The notes beneath the pieces were generated by a model. The model made no database searches and was not told where the DNA came from. It worked only from the letters and a program-made list of their open reading frames with translations. 64,000 nt of DNA from Rhynchopus euleeides (Eukaryota; Euglenozoa; Diplonemea; Diplonemida; Diplonemidae), in the NCBI GenBank assembly GCA_963210315.1, contig OY723302.1:186001-250000 (forward strand), written 5' to 3'. Both the position numbers and the translations under genes were made by a program. Shown here in pieces: positions 41,948 through 52,977 of this stretch (position 1 is the first letter of the stretch; every line of letters starts with the position of its first letter).

Positions 41948-43928
41948 CAAACAACAACAACAAAAGGGCAGGGCAGCGGCGGAAGGGAGAGCGGACGGCG
42001 GGGCGAGAGGGGGCGGCTGGTGAAGCCATCCCAACCCCTCCAACCTGACTCCGAACCACCGCAGCCACTACGGTTACCCCTGCTTTGTACGCGAAACTCG
42101 TGCCTGACAAAAGCGAAATGACGTAAATGACATAGAAGCTTGGGGAGGGGTGGGTGTGTGTGTATGGATGGATGCATGTATGGGTGTGGGGTTGGGTTCT
42201 GGTGTGGGCGGGTAGGGCAGCGCATAAGAGGGGATAAGGGGGTGTGTGAGGGGAAGTTGTGCCTCCCCCCCCACCCCCACACCCCCTCCCGCACAGCATA
42301 CGCGCAAACGCCCTTTGGGTTCGGTGGGACTTGGTGGGCAGTCTTCTGACATTTGCCTTCACCAGGCTCCTTGGTCTCGAGCAAAAGAAGGCTGTTGGCA
42401 GCGACACAGGTAACGAACCAGCGCACAAAAACCCTTTTTCACCGTGCGGATCCTTCCGAGCACTTCACAGGCCCCGGCGGGGCTGTGGAGGGGGTGTTCA
42501 GCGTTTGAAGAACAATCAACTGTCGTGCATCCCCCTCTCTCCTGTGATTCACCCGGTTGTATGTGTGAGAGGCATTCGACATCCGCACTCCTGACGCACG
42601 AAACGACCTGGGCAGTGCCATAATGAGCGCATTATCGTTACAGTGTTCCATACCCGCACACCCGCAAACCCACCCCTCGTCAATGCCTGCTATGCCCTGG
42701 GATGAACTGGGGCATACCGGCTCAGGCCGGCAACAACGGGCCTGCATGCCACACGATAACTCGCACCGAACGGACTCTGATAACACACCCACTGCCTCAG
42801 CACACTGGGTACAGCAGGAGGCGCGAAGTCGAGGGGATGTTGGCATCAGGAAGAGAAAGGCCCAGAGAGGCCGACCTCCTTCCACTTATTGCTCAGCTTT
42901 TTCAGGTAGCGCCCGAGAAAAACCCACAGCACGTGTGCCTGCTACGTCAAGGCACAAAATATGACCCAGAACAAAAAAAATAAGAAATGCGATTTTGGTG
43001 CCGTGAAATTGGAAGCGTTTTGGAAAACAAAAAGACATAAGAAACGAGACACACCTACACCGACTGACAGAACAGAATGGTTGTGGAAGAAAAGCGGCGA
43101 GTAATAATGTGGGAAAGGGGGGAGGAGGGGGAGTGGGCAAGGCTGGACAAAATCCACGGAGTCAACCCCCGGGGTCAATCCATTCCACGTATTTCGCAAA
43201 CCAAAGCACCGCATTGTTTTCGGAGAAGCGCGTGATACATGAAGCGGGGGGTCTCTCAGCCGGGCAATCAAAGAGATCGCTTTTTGTCCGCCTCCCCAAA
43301 CCCCACCAAGGGCACCCGAAGCCCCGGGCTTTAGTGCGGCCACACGCAGTGACCCCTATGCAGAAGTCAGGCATGCGGTGCACCCTTCCCATCCCCTACC
43401 TCCTGCATCTCGCGACATGTGCCAAAAGTGCACCACTTCCAGGACCCCGAAATGAGCACGCGCGTTCGGCAGATAGCACGATGACTTGCCAGCAGCATCA
43501 GCCGTGCTATTTGCGACTGCAAAGCCCAGCCCTTCCGCGCGTGGCTTCCCGTGGCAATGCGGTGCAGGTTTCCCACACCCATTGGGCGTCCATCGGGGAA
43601 TCTCACCGAAGGGAAGTGGAGATGAGGATCAGCCCAAAACAAAAAGTTAGAAGATGCCACCTTCCGCGTGTTCTTGGCGCCCCCCCTGGCCCACAAGGGG
43701 CGGCGTGGGTGGGAACGGCAATGTGTTCAGTTCTCCGGAAGCAGATACGCACAGACTGCGTCATCCATGGTGCATCGAGGCGGTGTAGCGGTGCCGGTGG
43801 TGCATCCACACAACACAGGCAGCCCACATGCTTGGCAGACCCTGGCAGGCCTGCCTGCCACTGCAGGCCAACAGGCATGTCTGCAGGGCAGGGTTGACGT
43901 GCGCTACACACGGCAACCAAGCTCAGGC
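41948..43928. other. Intergenic, nothing recognised
   Basis: About 2 kb on the 3' side of the surface-protein gene. Contains a CAA run near 41949 and (GT)n-rich text near 42140-42200. Frames on both strands (for example plus 43109-43897) have no motif or codon bias and are not called. Confidence 0.45.
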
Positions 43929-46879
43929 TCAGACAGTGGTCAGCGAGAACTGGCCCAGGCCGATGTACATTGGTTCGTTGAAGTCGTACGGCAGCCTGCC
44001 GCCCGCGGTGCTCATCCCTATGTCCAGGGACTGCACGAGGGTGCCGCTGGTGGTGCGGGAGAGGGCGTAGACCGCAGTCGCGTTCTGCAGCGCCATCGAG
44101 TCCGGGGATGTGAATTGGAAGAACAGGCCTGCGCCGTATGTCTGCACCGTGGCGCTCCACTGCAGCACACCGTCGTTTTTGTAAACTGACACGGAGGTGG
44201 CGTCGAAGACGAAGGACCACTGCTCCTTTGTGTAGCCCCGCTGCACGTTGAGCCCGCGCCACTTCCCAATCAGGCCGCCAGGGGTTGTACCCGCAGGGTG
44301 CTTGCCGCAGAAGGTGCCGCAGATGGCTTGGATGTAGCCCTCGTTGCTGGGCACGCACTGCGTTGCGGCGCACTGGTAGTACGTGCCAGGGGGCTGTGGC
44401 GGCACAGGCATCGGTGTTGGCACAGGTGTGACTGGCGGGGGGGTGGGCACGGGCGTCGGCGACGGCGTCGGCACAGGCGTGGGTGCAGGTGTCGGCGCGG
44501 GCGTCGGTGACGGTGTTGGCGATGGTGTGGGTGTCGGTGGCCCCGGCGAGGGCGGCGAGGGTGGTGAGGGCGGGACAGGTGTGGGCAAGGGAGACGGGTC
44601 GAAGCCGCATGTCCCGCAGCAGTAGGCTGACCCACTCAGGGCACAGGGGCAGCTCTGTGGGTGGTGGTGGTGGTGGTGGTGGGACGATGCAGGCATCAGG
44701 CAGCACAGATGACACAGCCGGCACCCCCACAGACGACCCGGCGGACCTAACACACGACAGGCTCAACATACGTCAGGGCAGTCTGTGAAGTGCACACACA
44801 GGGCACCGCACTTCTTCGTGCCGACCTCACCCAACATCCCTGCAGACCTGCCCCTGCCACGCTCCACCAGGCTCTGCCTTGACACGACTTGTGGTGCGGC
44901 GAAGAGGCACGGAGGGCTCTGCACGGCAGGCACGACACACCCCATCAGCGCGTACACGACAGAACCGTTGCGCCCGCACATGGCGGCGTCGGTGGAGGCT
45001 GGTGGACCCAGGTTGGGGCCGCTGTGAGTGGTGGTAGCAGGTGGCATCGAACGACCAAAACCGCCACACCCCCTCCCATGCCTGCACAGCTTCAGAAGGG
45101 GTGTGCACATCCGGCACCCACCGTTCCTCTCAGACCCCCTCATGCTTTGTTTAGTGCAGGTCGCCACCGAGCGGGGCTCTGATGACCCACCCACTGCCAG
45201 AGCACATTGATCACACACATGCATTGCAAACCGTTTACCAACATCGCATCCCACACTTGGGTACAACCCCATCCCATACACCACAAGACATACCCACACG
45301 ACAGGAGGATGGTTTTCGTCTGAGGGCCATTGGGCACGACATCCCACACACAGGACATCGTATCCGACCCGCTCTGCAGCAGCAACGTGGTGCGGGTGGA
45401 CGACAGGGTGTAGTCGTGCACCCCACCCTCAGGAGGGTACAGAGACACGGAGGCGCCTGCAATCACAAAGCCCCACTCCGCCGTGACCGCGCCGTTCTGC
45501 AGCTGCACCGCACGCCACACGCCCTCCAGGTTGGGCAGCGCTGCCTCCGCCACAGGGGCATACACCGCGCCACCCGGGCCCACCTCCAGGCACCCACGGG
45601 CAGCACCGTCCCACACACAGCGCCGCGCGCTGCTCGCGTCACAGGCACGAGGGTGCGGCAGCGACTGGCATGTGCTCGGGTTCCCCCGCTTCAGCCCCAC
45701 CACGACGTATGCGCCGTCTGCCTCCGTGAGGTAGATGATAGTGCCGCTCTTCGCACCCAGCACCGCCGTCACCTCCCCCTGCAGCGCCTGCGACTCGGAG
45801 CAGTTCAGTGGCGCATAGGCCCACTCCACCCCGGAGGCAGACACAGCGTTCACCGCACCCCCGGCACTGCCGTACACAGTGCCCTGCGAGTCGACCATCC
45901 CCTCGCCTGCAACCCTGAAGGCGTTGACACTGCTGCGGTTCACCAAAGCACCGCTGGGCGAGATGCGGTAGGACTGCGATCCCTGATAGACGTATGCCAC
46001 GTTGTTGATGAGGAATGCTCCGGACGGATCCGGGGTGGCGGCAAACGCTGTGTAAGCCCACGCCTTCTGCAGGCCGTCGACACTGCTTTTGAAGGACTCC
46101 AGGGCGTAGCTGCTGCTCCTGCCCCCGTCGGAGGTCCCGCTCACACCGTAGAGCAGCAGCGCGCTGTTCGTCGTGTCATAAAGCAGCTGCCCGCTGCGCG
46201 TGGCAGTGGTTCCCTCCTTTGCAATGCAGTCCCCAAACCTCGCAGACAGCATGTGGACCGTCCCATCCGAGGTTGCGGCAAAGACACTCTCACCTGTGGA
46301 GATCAGAGACCCGATGGGTGCCCCGCCCGCCCAGTCGTAGGCCCAGACGAGCTGCCCGCTGGAGGAGGAGAGGGCACGGATGTGTGTCGTGGTGCCTGTG
46401 GCGTACATCATGAGCAGCAGGCCCGACACGGCATCGGCAATAAGGGGATACACAGCGGTGGGTGCTGTGATGTGCTGGTAGTGGGAGAAGAGCCTCTTCC
46501 CCGTGATGGTGTCAAACCCGCTGAGCTCCGTGGTGTTGCACACAGCGTAGAGCAGCGCGCTGTCGAAGGAGAGGGCGAGGGAGGAGCAGGCGTGGGCTGC
46601 AGTCCAGCCCCCGGCGATGCCGCCGTCGGAGGGCAGCTTGACGATGCCAGCCCCTGTGGTGAGGTAGAGCGATCCGGCAGAGTCGACCACGCCTAATGCG
46701 GGTTGTGTGGAGGAGGGTGGCCTTGGGATGCGGTGTGTCCACCGCACGACAGGGACTGCCCCAGATGTGTAGACCCCTTCCTCGCTCCCAGCCTTGAGGC
46801 CGAGCTGGCCGGCCCCATGCATCGACCAGCAGTTCCCCGAAAGAACCGCAGCAGAGAGAAGGAGCGAAAAGGATGCCAT
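43929..46879 (-). CDS. Secreted surface-type protein with PQQ-like repeats and duplicated C-terminal module
   Basis: Exons 46879-45294, 45021-44772 and 44654-43929 join in frame to about 853 residues; donors GTATGT, acceptors CACAG. Residues 1-19 are a signal peptide (MASFSLLLSAAVLSGNCWS). Residues ~40-400 form repeated strands of the PQQ/beta-propeller type (for example GSLYLTTGAGIVKL, ESVFAATSDGTVHML, GTVYGSAGGAVNAV). A module LPNLEGVWRAVQLQNG...EWGFVIAGASVSLY (~455-510) returns near the C-terminus as GLIGKWRGLNVQRG...QWSFVFDATSVSVY, so it is duplicated. Between them lie a Cys-rich exon 2, another Cys cluster (SCPCALSGSAYCCGTCG), and a ~60-residue Pro-Thr/Ser linker with PTPSPTPAPT-type repeats as in extracellular proteins. 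No C-terminal anchor is seen. Ligand unknown. Confidence 0.82.
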
Positions 46880-47594
46880 GTCGCCTGGTTTTGTTTAAAG
46901 CAACACACACACACGCAGCAGCAGCAGAGGGGGGGGATGGGGAGGTGAGGGGGAGGTGAAACAAACTTTTTACCCCCCCCCCCACCCGGAGGTCTCCCGT
47001 CTTTCGGTCCCGTGATGGCGGGGTGGGGGTGTGGTGTGTGTGTCGCCCTGTCGGGGGTGTGGTGGGGTGGGGTGGGGTGGGGTGAGGAGAGTATTTTGCA
47101 ACAGTCCACACGAGCCTCCTACAAACAGATCCCACACGCCTGATGGAACCGGGGAGGGAGCCCCCCCCTGTTGACGGTGTGCCGCACAAGCGGGAGCGCA
47201 TGGATGATGGAGTCCGTGCCGGAGTTGGAAAAAACCCCCCCCCCGGAGGACAGGCTTGCTGATGACGACGTGATTCCCATCGATGTGGGCGAGGGAGAGG
47301 AGGACAAAGGAGGGGGGGGGGGGGTTTGATTGTCGAGAGTGAATGGAAGAGCAAGTCCCCCAGACGCACGTCCCATCACCGTGGCCGACCGACGCAAGAA
47401 ATCGTTTCAAAGGTACGTTGCTTGCGCCCACATGCGTGACATAGAAGAGCTTCGTACATCAGACATTGACCGCGGGAATTTCAAGACACAGGCGCGTGCT
47501 GCGCATCTGTGCGGATCGCCTGGAAAAGTGGAGCAAGATGGAGGGATGTGGGGGTCACGGGGGCATTTTCGGCCGGGAGAGGATGGGACGAGGA
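46880..47594. other. Intergenic, nothing recognised
   Basis: Upstream of the surface-protein gene. C- and G-rich low-complexity runs at 46970-47090 and 47310-47325. The sequence AACAAAACCAG just before the ATG is a possible trans-splice acceptor. Confidence 0.5.
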
Positions 47595-47596
47595 TA

Positions 47597-47769
47597 CACG
47601 GCGACCAGTCGACGAGATAACTAGTTATCTAACGAGTGGACTAACGAGTGATAGACTTAACGAGTGATCACGAGAGATTGCTCTTTAATTTCGATTGATC
47701 CCTCGTTAGATAACTAGTTAGATAATAACTAGTTACCTCACTCGTCAAACTAGAAACTAGGGCGCCGTG
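47597..47769. mobile_element. 173-bp MITE with CACGGCG ends and TA duplication
   Basis: Ends CACGGCGACC and GGCGCCGTG are inverse over 7 or more bases, with longer inner inverted repeats of ATAACTAGTTATCTAACGAG. TA lies on both sides (47595-47596 and 47770-47771). The interior is AT-rich and strikingly different from the GC-rich surroundings. No coding capacity. Confidence 0.8.
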
Positions 47770-47771
47770 TA

Positions 47772-48274
47772 GGGATAAGGAGGGCGGGGGGGTAGTGAAG
47801 GTGGGGGCTTCCCCACACCCCCGCAGCCACACAAGCTGCCGTGCTCTCTTTCCATCCCTCACCCATCCCCATAACCCCACCCCACTTCCACCGGCACCGC
47901 CCACTCGCCTGTGTTTGGCGCGGGGTTCAAGAGAACCCCCGACCAACACCAATCACGCTCACACCCTACTCCACCCCCTCCCCCCGCCCAACCCAATGAA
48001 GGCCTCTCTTCGCCAGAGAGGGGGTGGGTGGGTCCGCCAGAAGAGGCCACAACATCAAAACCACTCAGAAGATTCGACAATATCTTCTACAGCCGCCAAA
48101 GCAACAGCCCCCCCCCTCAGACACCCACCTCCACACTGCCTCGGACCCACTCACTCACTCACCGACCCTCCCCCCCCCCCACCCCTCTCCAACCTCCAGC
48201 CAACGCAAGTGTCAGCCAAAATCAAATGGTTCCGAATCCTCCCTCCTCCTCCCCCACCCCCCCCCCCTTCCACC
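47772..48274. other. Intergenic, C-rich, 3' flank of the PUB-ARH gene
   Basis: C/A-rich low-complexity text on the plus strand with several CCCCCC runs. No supported gene. Confidence 0.5.
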
Positions 48275-50356
48275 TCACTTCGGCACGTAATACTTCCGCA
48301 GGGAGATGGGCATCGCCGCAACGAGGGCGTCTGTCCCTGTCGGTGCTTCCGGCGGGGCGTCTGCCTTCTCTGCCGCATCCTTCTTCTCCTTCTTATCCTT
48401 TTTGCTGCTGACACGGTACGACGGGCCTGTGTGCGGGCGGGGCTCCTCGTAGTTTTTGGGAGGCTTCGCCTCGCACCCTGCGAGATCCAGGGCGATCTGC
48501 ACAACCCTGTCCCGCCCGCTCCCCGCCACGGAGAGGCCGTCCCCGTTCTCCAGCTGGGAGAACCACGACAGGGGGATCCACTCCGCGCCGTGCAGGGCAC
48601 CGCAGAGGGCGCCGCACATGCTGCCCAGGTGGTGCGCCGCCTCTCCTAGCCCCACCGCCTCCGACACCGCCTGCACAGGGTCCGCGATGTTGTTGATAAA
48701 GGCGAAGATGACACCCACCACCGCGGCAACCCCGCAGGTGTACACCGTCTCCGTCTCCTCCTCCTCCCCACCGGCATCTCCGATGAGTCCGACCAGGGCT
48801 GCTTTCTCCAGGTCCTCCTGCATCTCGCGGAGGTACCCTTCAGCGATTTTCCCAGTGGTGGTGTCGAGCGCGTCCTCCATCAGCCTGAGGCAGCGGCGGA
48901 GGTGGTCTGACATGTGGACCAGCGCCGCCTTCTCCCAGGCGAATTTGATGAACAGCTTTGGGACGAACTCATCCCTGCTGTGCAGCCTGTGGAGGTAGAG
49001 AAGGCAGTGTGCGAAGACAAAGGCGGAGCCGATGCCATCGGCGTGCACGATGAAGGGGAGGAGGGCTGCCTTGATGGCGTCGAGGAGGGCCTGGTCCTCA
49101 GGGGGGGAGTCGCTGTCGGGTGTCGCAACGCTGAGCGCCACGAAGGGGATCAGGGCAGGGGCTTCCGACCCGTGGAGGCCGGAGGGGTTGAGCGCCATGC
49201 CGAGCTGCCGGTAGTCGTCCCCCTTGCGGAGCTTCTCCACCAGCACCTTGAGGGTCTCGGTGTACATCCTCTGCTTGCCGTGCTGCAGGTAGGCGCTGGC
49301 GTCTGCAGCGACGCGGCGCGCCGCAGCTTTGCAGTCGAGCTGCTTCCCCTCCACCGCAGACATGGCGAGGGAGACAGCCACCGCCATATCCCCGGAGTAA
49401 CACCCGATGAAGTCCTTCGCCTTCGCACTCCGCCAGTAGGGGTGGGGCACGGTGCTCTCCAGCACCGCGGGTGGCAGCGCGTGGAACTCGGTGACACGCC
49501 CGAACCATCTCTCGATGTGCTTCCCGCTCCAGTTGGAGCAGGGGAGGCCCAGGACGTCGCCGCTGAGGCAGGCGAGTGCCATCCCGATGGTTTTGCTGGA
49601 GAAGCGTGACACCGTGGTGCCACCGACGAGACGCTCAAGTGCGTCCCTCCCCAGGCATGCATCGCGGAGGCGGTGGTGCTCCGTCTCCAGCTTGCCTGTG
49701 ATGCCCACCAGGGTTTCAGTGAGGAGGTCCACAACCAGGTCGATGATCCCACTGTACTTCTCGCGCATCGCGAAGAAGTGTTGGCCCCCCTCGTCGACCT
49801 CTTCGAAGCCGAGGCGCAGCAGCAGCTCCAGGCCGTAGTTGAGGCTGCGTGGGTATGTCAGGCGCTCGTCGGCAAAGGGGATCAGCGTGGCCTCCCTGCT
49901 GGTGGGGTCAGCCTTGACCTCGACTGCGATCTTCAGGATGGCCGCGATCCCGGCATGCACCAGGGAGAGCGGCCTGCCCCGGTCCTTCCGGTCGGCGTTG
50001 GAGGAAAGCACCTTGTCCAGCCCCTTCGCCACCTTGGCGAGGTACTCCCCCTCGCGCTTGCCCTGCTTCTCGAGCTCGCGGCGCTGCTTCTTCATGGCCT
50101 TCTTCTCCTTCTTGGCGCGCTTCCGCTCCGACCTGCGCCGGTCGCGCGAGTCGGTCTCAGAATCACTGGAGGAGGAGTGGCGTGCAGGCGGAGGGGTGCG
50201 GCTGCGGTCCCGGTCCCGATCCCGGTTGCGGGGTGGGGTGCGGCTGCGGCTCGGGCTGCGGCGGCGGCGGCCCCGTGCGCGCTTCCGGTCGCGCGAGTCA
50301 TCTCGGGTGTCGGAGGAGGCGGTGTCCGGCGTGTCGTCACGGCGCCTGCGGCCCAT
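48275..50356 (-). CDS. PUB domain plus ADP-ribosylglycohydrolase-like protein with RS-rich start
   Basis: 693 residues, single exon. Residues 1-100 are Arg/Ser/Asp-rich (RS- and RD-type repeats, RSRTPPPAR), suggesting a nuclear protein. Residues ~130-212 fit a PUB domain (AAILKIAVEV...GLELLLRLGFEE), which binds the p97/VCP tail in other proteins. Residues ~255-650 follow the ARH/DraG fold: MALACLSGDVLGLP, CYSGDMAVAVSLAMS and GSMCGALCGALHGAEWIP. In active enzymes the last motif is preceded by GGDxDT and the second reads [ST]DDT; here they are GLGEAAHH and SGDM, so Mg2+-binding acids are missing and the enzyme may be inactive or a binding module. The tail is Lys/Ala-rich. The PUB-ARH pairing suggests a link between ADP-ribose and the ubiquitin/p97 pathway (inference). 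The start ATG at 50356 precedes the RS stretch; the frame stays open further upstream only through a minisatellite. Confidence 0.85.
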   Translation of the reverse strand: MGRRRRDDTPDTASSDTRDDSRDRKRARGRRRRSPSRSRTPPRNRDRDRDRSRTPPPARHSSSSDSETDSRDRRRSERKRAKKEKKAMKKQRRELEKQGKREGEYLAKVAKGLDKVLSSNADRKDRGRPLSLVHAGIAAILKIAVEVKADPTSREATLIPFADERLTYPRSLNYGLELLLRLGFEEVDEGGQHFFAMREKYSGIIDLVVDLLTETLVGITGKLETEHHRLRDACLGRDALERLVGGTTVSRFSSKTIGMALACLSGDVLGLPCSNWSGKHIERWFGRVTEFHALPPAVLESTVPHPYWRSAKAKDFIGCYSGDMAVAVSLAMSAVEGKQLDCKAAARRVAADASAYLQHGKQRMYTETLKVLVEKLRKGDDYRQLGMALNPSGLHGSEAPALIPFVALSVATPDSDSPPEDQALLDAIKAALLPFIVHADGIGSAFVFAHCLLYLHRLHSRDEFVPKLFIKFAWEKAALVHMSDHLRRCLRLMEDALDTTTGKIAEGYLREMQEDLEKAALVGLIGDAGGEEEETETVYTCGVAAVVGVIFAFINNIADPVQAVSEAVGLGEAAHHLGSMCGALCGALHGAEWIPLSWFSQLENGDGLSVAGSGRDRVVQIALDLAGCEAKPPKNYEEPRPHTGPSYRVSSKKDKKEKKDAAEKADAPPEAPTGTDALVAAMPISLRKYYVPK

Positions 50357-50603
50357 CGCGACGATGTGTTGTGTTGTGTGTGCCGCACGCAGGTGGGGCA
50401 GGGGTGCCCCCCTGTGGATGTGGATGTGGTGGTGTAGTGACGTAGAGAAGCAGAGAAAGTGAAGGTAGGCAGTGCCTGTTGAGAAAGCAGGATGCCACGT
50501 GGGCCATTTCGTTTGTGCAGTGGTGGGTGCGGTCGCACAATGGTGACCCTCACCCTCAGAGCGCCTCCCCCCAAGCTCTGCCACCTGCCCGGTCCCTCCG
50601 CAG

Positions 50604-51021
50604 GCTGCACCTGATGTGCCTGCCCCAACAACTCCTACGAATGCGCCTGCTGGCCCTGATGTGCCTGCCCCAACAACTCCTAAAAATGCGCCTGCTGGAA
50701 CTGATGTGCCTGCCCCAACAACTCCTAAAAATGCGCCTGCTGGAACTGATGTGCCTGCCCCAACAACTCCGACGAATGCGCCTGCTGGAACTGATGTGCC
50801 TGCCCCAACAACTCCTACGAATACGCCTGCTGGCCCTGATGTGCCTGCCCCAACAACTCCTAAAAATGCGCCAGCTGGAACTGATGTGCCTGCCCCAACA
50901 ACTCCTACGAATACGCCTGCTGGCCCTGATGTGCCTGCCCCAACAACTCCTAAAAATGCGCCAGCTGGAACTGATGTGCCTGCCCCAACAACTCCTACGA
51001 ATACGCCTGCTGGCCCTGATG
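50604..51021 (+). repeat. 45-bp minisatellite, about nine copies
   Basis: The unit GATGTGCCTGCCCCAACAAC + TCCTAMRAATRCGCC + TGCTGGMMCT repeats about nine times with two variant positions that alternate (ACG/AAA and GGC/GGA-A). Because 45 is a multiple of three, frames stay open on both strands: plus reads PAPTTPTNAPAGPDV repeats and minus reads GAGTSGPAGVFVGVV repeats. The plus frame begins right after a TCCGCAG acceptor-like site and stops at 51042, so a plus-strand exon is possible but unproven. It lies in the upstream flank of the PUB-ARH gene. Confidence 0.9.
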
Positions 51022-51044
51022 TAGTCGCCCATCCCAAGAACTGA

Positions 51045-52227
51045 TCTTCTGGGACCAAGCGAACAACGCGACCCCCCTTGGTGGAGGGAGTGGGCGGGCG
51101 GGAGGAGGGGGAGGGGGGGGGGTCGTTGGGATCCAGAGCAGCAGATTGGTGCAGACACCCTACAGACAGCCCCCCGGCAACACCCCACCACCACCCCCTC
51201 CTGACCCTGTCGTATACAATGCACCGCCAGGCGCAGCCTGGCCAACAGAAGCATCTCTGGGGACAGTCTGTCACCCTGCCGATGCCAGCCGCACCCCATG
51301 CTACTCTGCATTGGGGGGTGCCTGTGTGCTGACCCACGCAGCACCCACACTACCCACCCTTCTGCTCTACAAGCCCCCGATGCCAAAGTGCGCGTGATCC
51401 TGCCTTGGGCGTGCCCCCTCGGGGTGCTGTGTTCGTTCAATGCCACAGGTGTTGGGGAAGAAATGACGCGCAGAGAGGGGGACGAGAGAGACGACAAGAC
51501 ACGTGCCGTTTGCTTCGGCTGACGCTTGCGTTGGCTGGAGCTTCAGAGGGGTGCAACACGCCAGCGGCACGGTGCCAAGGCACTTGAGAGAGATGAACCA
51601 GCCTGACAGAGAGAGACGAGCCAGCCTCCCCTTCACACCCCACGCGGGTGTTGTGGGTCGATGGGGGGAGGGGGGGGGGGGGGGGGGCACACAGACATGT
51701 GCGGCTCTCATCCAAAACGGGCAACCCCTGTCCTTTGATGACAAGCTCTGGCATGACAGCGCGAACCGACATTGCTGTCTTCCGCACCTGTGTTTGCCCG
51801 GCAAAGGTGTTCAGCCAGACCCCTGATCAGGCAGAGGCCGGCACAACGGGGAGATGCACTGCGGCAGCTGCCCCGCTCGTCCAGAATGGACGAGAGAGGC
51901 GTGCTGCAGGCACACACTCCTATCGGTTCTTTCTTCATATCTTGGCTTCGGGGGCGGATGGGTGTGGGTGTGGCTGCTCGCAACACCCGTTGATCAAAAG
52001 GAGACCCTCTGGGCAGCAAAGGGGTGGTGGGAGAGGGGGGGCGGGGGTAGAGAGGGCACACAGAGGCCCACCCGCCCCGATTATTTGTGCTAGCTATGAT
52101 GATCGCGACACGAAGATCTATATAGTTGTAGTTTGGGGGGCGCAGGCCGCATCGCGGCTTGCAGGCAGCCTCGTCGTGGGTGCCGAGCCATACCCACCGC
52201 CCCCCCCCCCCACTCCCCCAGAAAGGA
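51045..52227. other. Intergenic, nothing recognised
   Basis: No supported gene. Short Pro-rich plus-strand frames near 51146-51397 and a long G run near 51665-51688 are present. Confidence 0.45.
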
Positions 52228-52303
52228 AAAATGAAAGAGGAAACTTCATATTTGCCAGAAATTTATTGGAAAATTCATATGTCGACAGGAAGTTTTGGGT
52301 TTA

Positions 52304-52771
52304 CTGGGGGGGGGGCAAATACAAGAGTATATGCAAATACAAGGGTATATGCTAATACAAGAGTACTCCAGAAATCGCGATTTTAAAAAGTTCACCGAGC
52401 AAATACAAGAGTATACTCTTGTATTTGCATACTAGACTTTTGGAGAACTTTTGTGGGGTTTTCATCGTATTTTGTACTTCCAATGACCTCCCCCAGGCCA
52501 GTGGGCCTCCTGTCTGGAGTCGTCACGGTCGGGTGGGAGTCGCCTCGGGGTGGGAAAGGCCAAGAGGACGCTCGTATTGTCTCTTCGGCGCCGCTGCCCC
52601 ATGAGGGCCCACCCGGAGGCCACATTTCTAGTATGCAAATACAAGAGTACATACTCTTGTATTTGCATACTAGACAACTTTTCAGCTAAAAAACAATTTT
52701 TTGAAAACCCTGAATTACGTAAGCTGGCACGGTGAATAGAAGAGTATACCCTTGTATTTGCCCCCCCCCAG
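52304..52771. mobile_element. Fold-back MITE nested in the left TIR, TA duplication
   Basis: Ends CTGGGGGGGGGGCAAATACA on the left and the inverse on the right, flanked by TA (52302-52303 and 52772-52773). The right arm of the host element gives the unbroken site (GGGTTTAACCATATG). The interior has two near-perfect palindromes of the same GCAAATACAAGAGTA motif at 52399-52428 and 52628-52673, enclosing about 200 bases of unrelated GC-rich sequence, so a further insert between head-to-head ends is likely. Confidence 0.92.
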
Positions 52772-52977
52772 TAACCATATGTTGACAAAAACTTTTTGTT
52801 TCAATCATATGTTGACAAAAAGTTTCCTGAAAATTCATATGTTGACACGAACTTATGGACTTAACCATATGTTGACAAAAACTTCTGCATCTAACCATAT
52901 GTTGACAAGAAGTTATGGATTAACCATATGTTGACAAAAACTTCTCGTTTTCACCATATGTTAACAAAATTGGGTTT

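Noticed and set aside
45182..46696. 504-codon plus-strand open frame
   Set aside because: Antisense shadow of the surface-protein exon 1; composition is Arg/His-rich and motif-free.
50556..51497. Arg/Ser-rich 313-codon minus-strand frame over the minisatellite
   Set aside because: An artefact of the 45-base repeat, which is open in several frames; no independent support.
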